Below, one piece after another: positions 1 through 6,312 of a stretch of DNA of 8,742 nucleotides (positions are counted from its first letter, which is position 1; every line of letters begins with the position of its first letter). A program made the position numbers and the translations under genes. A model generated the notes under the pieces. It saw only the letters and a list, made by a program, of their open reading frames with translations, ran no database searches and had not been told where the DNA came from. Origin of the DNA: a bacterium (lineage in GTDB: Bacteria > Planctomycetota > UBA1135 > UBA2386); assembly GCA_011051855.1 (NCBI GenBank), contig DRKG01000487.1, forward strand, positions 1 through 8,742. Direction: 5' to 3'.

Positions 1-3000
1 AGATCCTGTTCGAGCACGGCGACGGCGATCCCGATCGCAACCGCCTGGTCGTGCTCGGTCGCGACGGCAACCTGACCTTCGAAGTGCTCGACGAGGCCGG
101 CATCGACCCCAATCCGGGCGACTCGCCGGCCGGGGTGCAGCGCACCGCCGTGCAGGTCAACCTGCCGCTCGCGGAACTCGGACTGCCGCCGGACACGCCG
201 GTGCACCTGAGCTTCTCGGCGCCGACCGGCCGGCCGAGCGACCTGTCGTTCTTCGTCGACGGCATGACCCGGGGCAAGCCGAACTACGTCACCTACCTGA
301 CCGCGGCGATCCCGCCGTTCGATCCGTCGCTGAGCAACAACCGCGTCGGCTACGGTCGGGACCCGAACCAGGCGACCGGCAACGACCGCTTTCTCGACAT
401 CCAGGTCGAGAGCACCGATGGCTTCCCGCCGGTCGGCGTGCTGCGCATCGGCCTCGAATTGTTCGAGTACACGTCGATCCACGGCAACACCTTCGCGTGT
501 CGTTGGGTCGATTCGCTCGGCGGGCGCGGTGCGCGCCAGGTGGGGCGCGAGCACCGGCCGGCGATCCCGACCGATCCGAACACCGGACGGCCGACGGTCG
601 ATTTCAACGATCCGCAGTTCCAGGGGCTCAACCTGGATGTGTTCCCGGAGCATCCGGTGGGCGCGCTGGTCGAACTCTACGGTTACTCGGCGCTGGTCAG
701 CGAGGACACCGCGATGATGCCCGGCGGCACGTCGCTCGATGGTCCGGTAGGTGCGTTCGCGGTCGCGCGCGCCTTCGTCGACAACCCCGAACCGATTGCC
801 ATCATCCGCCAGAACGGTCCGCCGCTGCCGGTGGGGCGGGGGCTCAGCGAGACCTGGCAGGGCGATCTGCTGCTCGCCGACCCGGTGCCGACCGGCGACA
901 AGCAGCCGCCCGACGCCGCGTCGACCCAGATCGCCGACGCGTTCCCGACCACCGGCGGATACGTGTTGGTGCTGCAGGAACGCATCGGCTTCGAGGACAA
1001 CACGCCCGGCCAGATCTCCGGCACGCCGACCGAGGTCGGCGGCATCGAGATCATGAGCTACAGCTCGCGCAACGGGAACAAGCTGACCGGCCTGCAGCGG
1101 GCGCGCACGTTGCCCGGCCAGAACAACCTGATCGGCAGCGATCTGTACGACGGCCAGGCGCGCAAGTTCGTCACCGACTTCAACGACGACTGGCGACTGG
1201 CCAACAACGAAGGCACCTGGGACGACATCCCGTCGTTGATCGTCTGGGTGGTGCCGATCTCGCTGCCGGTGCAGAACACCGGGGTCTTGTGGGATCCTGG
1301 GACCACCGGGCTGACCGAGTGGGTGCAGTTGCGCGCGCGCGGCGGCAACGACGCCGACCTCGAATGGGTGCGCTACGACGGCATCGCGGACAACCGCCAC
1401 CTGGTGCGCAGCAACCGCAGCGCATGGCGCGGTCTCTACAACGAGCTGACGCGCACGACCTCGCGCCGGCGGGTGCAGGTTGGCCCGTTGGGGCCGGACA
1501 TGCCGAGTTCGCCGACCACGCCGCCGTGGGGCACGGTCACCGCGAGTGCCAACTTCATCGGCTACACGCCGCAGCTCGAGAGCACCTTTCCGCAGATCCA
1601 CTACGCGCGGCGTCGGCTGGCCTTCCGCGGGGATCCGTTCACCGGCACGTCGTCGCACCCGCAGCAGAACGCGCAGGTCACGCAGTGCCAGCGGCTGCAA
1701 CTGCTGTGGGGCAACTACGGCGCCTACACCGGCCGCGTCGGGCGTCACGACCGGGTTGCGTTGGTCGGCGCGCAGACCTCGAACGCCAGCGGTACGACGC
1801 GCCCGAACGTCGAGTGGCACACCGTCACCTGGCAGGCGCGCCGCTACGGAGCCGACAACCTGCGCAACACGACGCCGGCCGAGCGACTCGGCCCGTGGCC
1901 GTTCCAGTTGGTGGCGTTCAAGGATCCGGTGCAGATGCCGTACATCGGGCCGCCGCAGGGCACCGTGGTCGACGACCCGCGGCGTTTCGACCGGCTGGTC
2001 AAGTTCCCGAGCGGCGAGCTGCCGGCGGCGTTCTGTCCGAACCCGACCATCGGAGGCGGCGTCAACAACGACTTGCCGATCACCGGCATCGTCGACGAGG
2101 TCGAGGTCGTGCAGCACTTCACCGGCGATCTGGTGGTCGACCAGATCATGACCGACAGCGCGCTGGTGCTGACGACCAACCCGTTCTTCACCAACAACTC
2201 GGCCGGCGCGGTGTGGTCGGGCGGCAACGACCTCAGTGCCGCGTTCCCGCCGGCGGGCGGGCTGCTGCAGGTCGATGACGAGATCATGGCCTACACGGCG
2301 GTCGCGCAGGGCGTGTTCCAGATCGCTCCGAACGGCCGCGGCCTGCTCAACACCCAGGCGCGCGGGCACGACCGCGGAGCGCGGGTCAAGTTCCTGGTGC
2401 ACCGCCCGGCCGCGATCCTGGCCGGTGGCGTGGGCGCGACCGAGTCGGTGTTGACGGTGCAGGCGCTCGGGCCGCTGCCGAACGCCGGCACGCTGCTGAT
2501 GGGGCAGGAGCTGCTGCACTACTGCTGGTCGCGGCGCAACGTCCATACGGTCGAGATGCCGAACTGGTATCCGCCGAATCCCGACGGCACCGTCGAGGCG
2601 GACGGCAGTGGCGCGCGCGGGCTGTTCCGCGGCCGCTACGGCACCAGGCCACAAGGGGCGAGCGCCGGCGACGTGGTGATCCTGTGGCCGATCCGGCACT
2701 GGGACCGCTACGCCGACTTCAGCGACGACCCGGAACTCGGCTACTTCCAGATGACCACCAACGAGGCGCCGGTGTTCTTCCGCGATCTGACCTGGCGCGA
2801 GGAGACCCGGGATGCCCGGGTTGAGGTGTTGTGCATGGTGCGCACCGACAGCTTGGTGCCGTGGTCGGCGGATCCGAGCGAACGGCCGGGGTTGTGGCAC
2901 TTCCGCGGCGGCAGCCAGAACGCCGCCCCGCACCGCATCGACCGCATGGGCTCCCGCCTCGAAATCCGCTTCCAGACGATCTACCGCCCGGGCGCGATCG

Positions 3001-3113
3001 ACCTGCAGGCGTTCTCGGCGCACGGTTGGAAGACCTCGGCGCGGATCGAGAACGTGCGCCTGCAGTACGAAGGCCAGAGCCGCGTGCTCGACGAACGGGT
3101 GACGGCGCGATGA
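1..3113 (+). CDS. Large LamG-like, repeat-module extracytoplasmic protein of the pseudopilin operon (5' end missing)
   Basis: The reading frame is open to the left edge (first full codon at base 3), so about 1036 C-terminal residues are visible and the true start is outside; the GTG at 51 is only an internal valine. I do not recognise a named family. The first ~95 visible residues look like part of a concanavalin/LamG-type beta sandwich, ending in FFVDG at residues 83-87. A second LamG-like stretch has FPSGELP at about residue 668 and GIVDEVEVV at 695-703, resembling the G-x-IDE-v-r-v signature strand of LamG domains. Between and after these lie five degenerate copies of a module with E-x-x-x-Y followed by RG-x-x-GT-x-x-x-x-H-x-x-G-x-x-V (listed separately). 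The composition, rich in aromatic, Asn, Gly and Pro residues, suits a surface beta protein. The stop overlaps the start of the next pseudopilin gene (ATGA), implying coupled translation. Inference: a large pilus-tip or secretion-fibre partner, possibly itself with a prepilin N-terminus outside the window. The gene is certain; the role is tentative. Confidence 0.88.
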   Translation, partial: ILFEHGDGDPDRNRLVVLGRDGNLTFEVLDEAGIDPNPGDSPAGVQRTAVQVNLPLAELGLPPDTPVHLSFSAPTGRPSDLSFFVDGMTRGKPNYVTYLTAAIPPFDPSLSNNRVGYGRDPNQATGNDRFLDIQVESTDGFPPVGVLRIGLELFEYTSIHGNTFACRWVDSLGGRGARQVGREHRPAIPTDPNTGRPTVDFNDPQFQGLNLDVFPEHPVGALVELYGYSALVSEDTAMMPGGTSLDGPVGAFAVARAFVDNPEPIAIIRQNGPPLPVGRGLSETWQGDLLLADPVPTGDKQPPDAASTQIADAFPTTGGYVLVLQERIGFEDNTPGQISGTPTEVGGIEIMSYSSRNGNKLTGLQRARTLPGQNNLIGSDLYDGQARKFVTDFNDDWRLANNEGTWDDIPSLIVWVVPISLPVQNTGVLWDPGTTGLTEWVQLRARGGNDADLEWVRYDGIADNRHLVRSNRSAWRGLYNELTRTTSRRRVQVGPLGPDMPSSPTTPPWGTVTASANFIGYTPQLESTFPQIHYARRRLAFRGDPFTGTSSHPQQNAQVTQCQRLQLLWGNYGAYTGRVGRHDRVALVGAQTSNASGTTRPNVEWHTVTWQARRYGADNLRNTTPAERLGPWPFQLVAFKDPVQMPYIGPPQGTVVDDPRRFDRLVKFPSGELPAAFCPNPTIGGGVNNDLPITGIVDEVEVVQHFTGDLVVDQIMTDSALVLTTNPFFTNNSAGAVWSGGNDLSAAFPPAGGLLQVDDEIMAYTAVAQGVFQIAPNGRGLLNTQARGHDRGARVKFLVHRPAAILAGGVGATESVLTVQALGPLPNAGTLLMGQELLHYCWSRRNVHTVEMPNWYPPNPDGTVEADGSGARGLFRGRYGTRPQGASAGDVVILWPIRHWDRYADFSDDPELGYFQMTTNEAPVFFRDLTWREETRDARVEVLCMVRTDSLVPWSADPSERPGLWHFRGGSQNAAPHRIDRMGSRLEIRFQTIYRPGAIDLQAFSAHGWKTSARIENVRLQYEGQSRVLDERVTAR
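432..698 (+). repeat. E-x-x-Y / RG / H-x-x-G-x-x-V module, copy A (divergent)
   Basis: In protein this reads VLRIGLELFEY (residues 146-156 of the visible part), then GGRGARQVGREH, and after an insertion HPVGALVELYGY. The first half keeps the hydrophobic strand, Glu and Tyr. The second half keeps GRG, His and the final G-A-x-V, but not GT. This is a divergent member, recognised by comparison with copies D, E and F. Confidence 0.55.
1035..1172 (+). repeat. E-x-x-Y / L-x-G-L-x-R module, copy B (second half eroded)
   Basis: The protein reads VGGIEIMSYSSRNGNKLTGLQRART. Its core I-E-I-M-x-Y, then N-x-L-x-G-L-Q-R, closely matches the pseudopilin copy (E-W-L-R-Y, then D-R-L-I-G-L-Q-R). The following G-T-x-x-x-x-H part is replaced by a sequence I cannot align with confidence, so the right-hand boundary is approximate. 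Confidence 0.55.
1356..1679 (+). repeat. Module copy C, split by an insertion
   Basis: The first half is DLEWVRYDG (1356-1382) and the second half is FRGDPFTGTSSHPQQNAQV (1623-1679), keeping RG-x-x-x-T-GT-x-x-H and the terminal V. About 80 residues separate the halves, where other copies have 10 to 35. It is either an insertion into the loop between the two halves or a chance pairing of two partial copies. Confidence 0.5.
2256..2399 (+). repeat. Module copy D (well preserved)
   Basis: The protein begins GGLLQVDDEIMAYTAV and continues with GRGLLNTQARGHDRGARVKF. It has the D-D-E-I-M-x-Y start, an RG-L-L-N-T segment and the closing H-x-x-G-A-x-V. With copies E and F it defines the consensus used to find the weaker members. 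Confidence 0.7.
2487..2678 (+). repeat. Module copy E (well preserved, long central loop)
   Basis: The protein begins GTLLMGQELLHY and ends GLFRGRYGTRPQGASAGDVV. The hydrophobic strand, E-L-L-x-Y, G-L-x-RG-x-x-GT and closing A-G-D-x-V are all present, but the usual His is replaced within QGASAG. The central loop is extended by about 20 residues rich in Pro, Asn and Gly. The rare codons AGG, CCA and CAA cluster at 2646-2654. Confidence 0.65.
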
Positions 3114-4342
3114 GTGTTCCGAGCCACGTTCCCGCCAGCGACCGCAGCGGCGGCTTCACGCTGATCGAGCTGCTGGTCGTCATGGGCATCCTGTCGGGGT
3201 TCCTGTTGATGCTGGTGCAATTGGTCGACGCCGGCCTGCGCATGTTCCGCGACGGTGAGACCAGCCAGGTGCTCGCCGATCGCGCGGGCCGGGCGCAGCG
3301 CGTCATCACGGAGCAGTTGTCGTTGCTGCGCGGCAGCAGCACCGGCCGCGACCGCCAGCGTGTCGACGACCGTCTGGTGGTGCAGATGCTGCCGATCGGA
3401 CTGCCGCCGGCGCCCGAGCGCGGCGCGACCCGCGTGCAGGTGCTGCGCGGGGCGATCCACCTCGATCCGGAGCGCGAACTCGAACTGCTCGACCGCCGGT
3501 TGGTCGCGCGCCTGCTGGCGGAGGATCCGACCCTCGCGGGAGCGGAACTCGAAGCCGAGGTCGCGAAGCTGCGCGCGGCCGAAGCGCTGCAGGGCATCGG
3601 CAACCTGATGCTGCTGCCGTGGCGGCAACCAGGCGACGACGCGCTGCTCGAACTGCGCTGCGGTTGGTTCCTGCCGGGCGAGCGCTTTCCCGCCGGCCCG
3701 GATCGCTACGTCGACCCGTTCGACGTGATCGTGCCCGGAGAAGACGACCTGCCGGGCATGCTGGTCTACGAGGTCACCCGGCCGATCCTGTCGGACCTGC
3801 TGCACTTCGAGATCTCGATGTGGGCGCAAGGCACGACCTCCTGGGGCGATCCGCTCGGTCCCCTGCACGGCGGCGGCAGCGCGTCGCTGAACGACCCGCA
3901 GCCGGTGTGGGACAGCGCGCGCGGCGGTTGGTTGATCGATGCGGCGAGCGGCGGCGAGTTCGCCTACGACGTCGGCCCCAGCAGCGAGCACGACCCGAGC
4001 GACGATATCCACCCGCACGCGTTCCTGGTGCGCGTGGTCGTCGCGCAAGCTGCGGATGCGACCCCCGAAGGCATCCTCGCGAGCTTCCTCGGTGACCAGG
4101 ACCATTCCCTGTATCTCTACGACGGCACTTCGTTTCCGGGTGCTGCCGACGGCGGCTTCGTCAAGATCGGCGGCGAATGGCTGCGCTACGCCGAACTCGA
4201 CGGCGACCGTCTGATCGGCCTGCAGCGCGGCCAGCGCGGCACCAAGGCCCTTTCCCACGAGGCCGGCAGCCAGGTGCACGTCGGCCGCACGATCGAGTTC
4301 GTCGTGCCGGTGTTGCACCAGAAGGACGACTGGAATGGCTGA
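3110..4342 (+). CDS. PulJ/GspJ-like minor pseudopilin (type II secretion / type IV pilus-like), enlarged
   Basis: This 410-residue protein has a classic prepilin N-terminus: a 15-residue hydrophilic leader ending GG, then FTLIELLVVMGILSG, with Phe at +1 and the conserved Glu at +5 (residue 20), followed by the single hydrophobic helix. A prepilin peptidase would cut between G15 and F16, and the mature protein would sit in the inner membrane and join a (pseudo)pilus. The helix followed by an amphipathic stretch (residues 35-75) is most like PulJ. At 410 residues it is roughly twice the usual GspJ length. The extra part includes a helical, charged segment (about 120-165) and, at 348-391, a copy of the module found five times in the upstream protein. 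The ATG at 3110 overlaps the upstream stop as ATGA, and GGGTGA at 3097-3102 is a weak ribosome site. Assignment to the prepilin class is firm; J over another minor-pilin type is inferred from the I-type neighbour. Confidence 0.88.
   Translation: MSVPSHVPASDRSGGFTLIELLVVMGILSGFLLMLVQLVDAGLRMFRDGETSQVLADRAGRAQRVITEQLSLLRGSSTGRDRQRVDDRLVVQMLPIGLPPAPERGATRVQVLRGAIHLDPERELELLDRRLVARLLAEDPTLAGAELEAEVAKLRAAEALQGIGNLMLLPWRQPGDDALLELRCGWFLPGERFPAGPDRYVDPFDVIVPGEDDLPGMLVYEVTRPILSDLLHFEISMWAQGTTSWGDPLGPLHGGGSASLNDPQPVWDSARGGWLIDAASGGEFAYDVGPSSEHDPSDDIHPHAFLVRVVVAQAADATPEGILASFLGDQDHSLYLYDGTSFPGAADGGFVKIGGEWLRYAELDGDRLIGLQRGQRGTKALSHEAGSQVHVGRTIEFVVPVLHQKDDWNG
4151..4282 (+). repeat. Module copy F, inside the pseudopilin (best preserved)
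   Basis: Residues 348-391 of the J-like pseudopilin read GGFVKIGGEWLRYAEL, then LIGLQRGQRGTKALSH, then EAGSQVHV. This is the cleanest copy: strand, E-x-x-x-Y, L-x-G-L-x-RG-x-x-GT-x-A-x-x-H-x-x-G-x-x-V. The same pattern is common in phage tail and virion proteins (from general knowledge, not searched here). Its presence here and in the neighbouring large protein links the two genes functionally. Confidence 0.75.
4321..4326 (+). promoter_or_regulatory. Ribosome binding site for the I-like pseudopilin
   Basis: GAAGGA lies 8 bases before the ATG at 4335, inside the 3' end of the preceding gene. It decides the start in favour of 4335; the next in-frame ATG at 4353 has no comparable site before it. 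Confidence 0.6.
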
Positions 4343-4826
4343 GCGCACCCACATGCGACCCGTCGATGCCGAGGCCGGGTTCACGCTGGCGGAGATGCTT
4401 GCCGCACTGGGGATCCTCTTGTTCGGAGTGACCGCGTTGCTCGGCGCGCTGTCCGCGAGCGTCGGCCAGCGGCGCACGACCGATGCGCGGCACGCGTTGA
4501 CGGCTTTGTGCGAGCACGCGATGCACCGCGTGCGCCACGAGGCCGTCACCAGCACGACCGGCGACAGCTCGCCCTTCGATCTCGAGTTCACGCCGCTCAC
4601 CGACCAGACCGTGCCGGGCTTTCCGGGCATGTCGTGGACCGCCACGGCGACGGTCGACGAGGACCGCCCGGACCTGTGGCTGGTGACCATCCGCGCCAGT
4701 TGGCTCGACCAAGGCGAGGAAGTCGTCGCCGAGTTCCTGCGCGTGCTGCCGCGGCAACTGCCGCTGCGCGATCGGGTATTGTCGTTCAAGAATCGCGGGG
4801 CCGGCGGCTCCGCCCGCACGAGGTGA
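4335..4826 (+). CDS. PulI/GspI or PilV-like minor pseudopilin
   Basis: A 163-residue protein with a prepilin signature: a leader of 15 residues ending in Gly, then FTLAEMLAALGILLFG, with Phe +1 and Glu +5 (residue 20), and a hydrophobic helix to about residue 40. The mature size and the helix followed by a region with QRRTTDARHALTAL are typical of the GspI/PilV group, which pairs with GspJ in the tip complex of the type II pseudopilus. The gene overlaps the end of the J-like gene by 8 bases, so translation is probably coupled. Gene order here is J then I, whereas classical type II operons run H-I-J-K. No H-like or K-like gene is visible to the right; they could lie to the left. There is one Cys (C58 in the CEHAMHRV segment). 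The family is firm at the prepilin level; subtype is moderately certain. Confidence 0.86.
   Translation: MAERTHMRPVDAEAGFTLAEMLAALGILLFGVTALLGALSASVGQRRTTDARHALTALCEHAMHRVRHEAVTSTTGDSSPFDLEFTPLTDQTVPGFPGMSWTATATVDEDRPDLWLVTIRASWLDQGEEVVAEFLRVLPRQLPLRDRVLSFKNRGAGGSARTR
4820..4825 (+). promoter_or_regulatory. Ribosome binding site for the CxxC protein gene
   Basis: GAGGTG lies 5 bases before the ATG at 4831 and overlaps the last codons of the pseudopilin gene. It favours ATG 4831 over the GTG immediately in front of it at 4828. Confidence 0.55.
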
Positions 4827-4830
4827 TGTG

Positions 4831-6312
4831 ATGCAACGTTTGACCTTTGTCCTGATGCTGGCGGCGCTGTGCGCGCCGGTGGCCGCACAGTCGCTGCAAC
4901 TCGCCAGCGGCAAGGTGTTGATCGCCAAGGTCGAGGAGGCCGACGGGGACGGCTTGCGCGTGCGGCGGCTCGACAACGGCGGTCTGCTCGACCTGCGCTG
5001 GGACCACCTGACCACCGCCTGCGCGAACACCTTGAAGCGCAAGTTCGACCTGATCGGTGAGGATCAGGACGAGATCATGGTGCGGGCCTACGAGGTCGCC
5101 TACCTGAACAACGGCACTCGCCAGACGGTGATCGGGCGCATCGTCGACGCCAAGGGGGACCCGCTGGTGGTCGAGGCCAAGGGCGTGCCGTTCCGGATCC
5201 CGCGCAAGGATCTACTGCCGCCGGCGCGCGCGGTCGACGTGCCGGCGTCGCAGATCTACACCAAGGACGAGTTCTACCGCGAGGCGGCGGCTCGCCACGC
5301 GCCCGGCGACAACGCCAACAAGCACATGCTGCTGGCCGAGGAGCTGATCAAGTTTCGCGATTACGAGCGCGCGGCCGAGCACCTGCGCACCGCCGAAGAG
5401 CTCGGCAACGCCAAGAACCCGCAGCGTCTGGCCGTACTGAAGGACCGGCTCGAACGCTTCAAGGCGGCGGCCGAGGAACTGGCGGTGCTCGAGCAGATCC
5501 AGGCGTCACGCAGCCGCGGCAAGCTGCGCGACTTCCAGAAGGGACGCAAGCTGATCGCGCAGTTCGAACGCGAGTTCCCGGATACCAAGCTGAAGGCCGA
5601 GTTCGAGCGGGAACGGCAGCGGTTCGAGCAGGCGCGCGACCGCTACCTGACGCAGAAGGTCGCCGAACAGTGGCGGCGCGCGATCACCACCGTCGCGCAG
5701 AAGAAGGTGCTCGAGAAGGGGTTCACCTACGAGGCTGCGCGCGACTACGCCGAGAACGCGATGACCGACGACATCGTCGCTCGGTTGCAGAAGACCCTCG
5801 AACTCGAACCCGATGAGATCCGGTCGATGTGGGACAACCGCGAGAAGTACCCGATGGGCAAGCGCACCGAACACTTCAGCTACGGAGTCGGTTCGTGGGT
5901 GCTCGGCGAGAAGGAGATCCTCAAGGACACCGCTCGGGGCAAGGCCAACCAGAAACAGACCGGCAAGCAGCAGCCGAAAGGCAACGACCGCAACATCGAG
6001 CGCTTCGCGAAGCTGCTGCGCCAGGCGATGGAACGGCGGCGGCAGGCCGCGCAGGGCGCCGGACAGGAGAAGACGCTGACCGAGCAGGGCTGGTGGGAGC
6101 AGGCGTCGCGCCAGGAGAAGATCGGCTGGCTGCGCGCCTACTACGCCGAGTATGGCGGGCAGCTCAAGGTCAAGTTCGCCAGCGTGCAGCCGTGCATCTC
6201 GTGCTACGGCGAAGGCACCACGCCCGAGATCGACGGCAACGGCAAGATGGTGCGGTCGAAGTGCTTTCTGTGCCAGGGCACCAAGTTCGTGCGCAGCTTC
6301 AAGGCGTATTGA
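4831..6312 (+). CDS. Secreted helical protein with C-terminal DnaJ-like CxxC pair, unknown function
   Basis: A 493-residue protein I cannot assign to a named family. Residues 1-19 form a Sec signal peptide (MQR, then a hydrophobic core ending P-V-A-A, cleavage likely before Q20). Two small beta-type segments follow at about 22-55 and 88-128, each reading like a compact Sm/SH3-sized barrel that ends in a D/K-x-L motif. Residues ~145-300 are charged and strongly helical; YERAAEHLRTAEELGN and neighbours resemble tetratricopeptide helices, and later parts could form coiled coil. Residues ~365-425 are rich in Lys, Gln and Arg. The C-terminus has C455-I-S-C458-YGEG and C478-F-L-C481-QG, the CxxCxGxG pattern of the DnaJ zinc centre but with only two of four repeats, enough for one zinc site. 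The protein is extracytoplasmic, so a redox role is also possible. It starts 4 bases after the pseudopilin stop and its own stop overlaps the next ATG by one base. Operon context suggests a role with the secretion fibre. Confidence 0.83.
   Translation: MQRLTFVLMLAALCAPVAAQSLQLASGKVLIAKVEEADGDGLRVRRLDNGGLLDLRWDHLTTACANTLKRKFDLIGEDQDEIMVRAYEVAYLNNGTRQTVIGRIVDAKGDPLVVEAKGVPFRIPRKDLLPPARAVDVPASQIYTKDEFYREAAARHAPGDNANKHMLLAEELIKFRDYERAAEHLRTAEELGNAKNPQRLAVLKDRLERFKAAAEELAVLEQIQASRSRGKLRDFQKGRKLIAQFEREFPDTKLKAEFERERQRFEQARDRYLTQKVAEQWRRAITTVAQKKVLEKGFTYEAARDYAENAMTDDIVARLQKTLELEPDEIRSMWDNREKYPMGKRTEHFSYGVGSWVLGEKEILKDTARGKANQKQTGKQQPKGNDRNIERFAKLLRQAMERRRQAAQGAGQEKTLTEQGWWEQASRQEKIGWLRAYYAEYGGQLKVKFASVQPCISCYGEGTTPEIDGNGKMVRSKCFLCQGTKFVRSFKAY

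Noticed and set aside
497..2278. A 593-codon + frame inside the giant gene
   Set aside because: The translation is an Arg/Ala/Gly-rich low-complexity product typical of a shifted frame in GC-rich DNA; the overlapping frame carries the repeat modules and LamG-like signatures.
2831..3109. In-frame extension upstream of the J-like pseudopilin start
   Set aside because: It would put a 100-residue Arg/Pro-rich stretch before the prepilin leader and overlap the upstream gene by 280 bases; ATG 3110 gives a proper 15-residue leader.
2719..3603. A 294-codon minus-strand Ser/Arg/Pro-rich frame across the giant/J junction
   Set aside because: Low-complexity shadow with no motif, opposite two real genes.
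2981..4888. A 635-codon open frame on the minus strand opposite both pseudopilin genes
   Set aside because: The + strand here encodes two clear prepilins. The minus frame has no recognisable motif, and long antisense frames are expected at about 70% GC.
5829..6311. In-frame extension upstream of the isomerase start
   Set aside because: It overlaps the CxxC protein gene completely and would bury the lipoprotein signal sequence.
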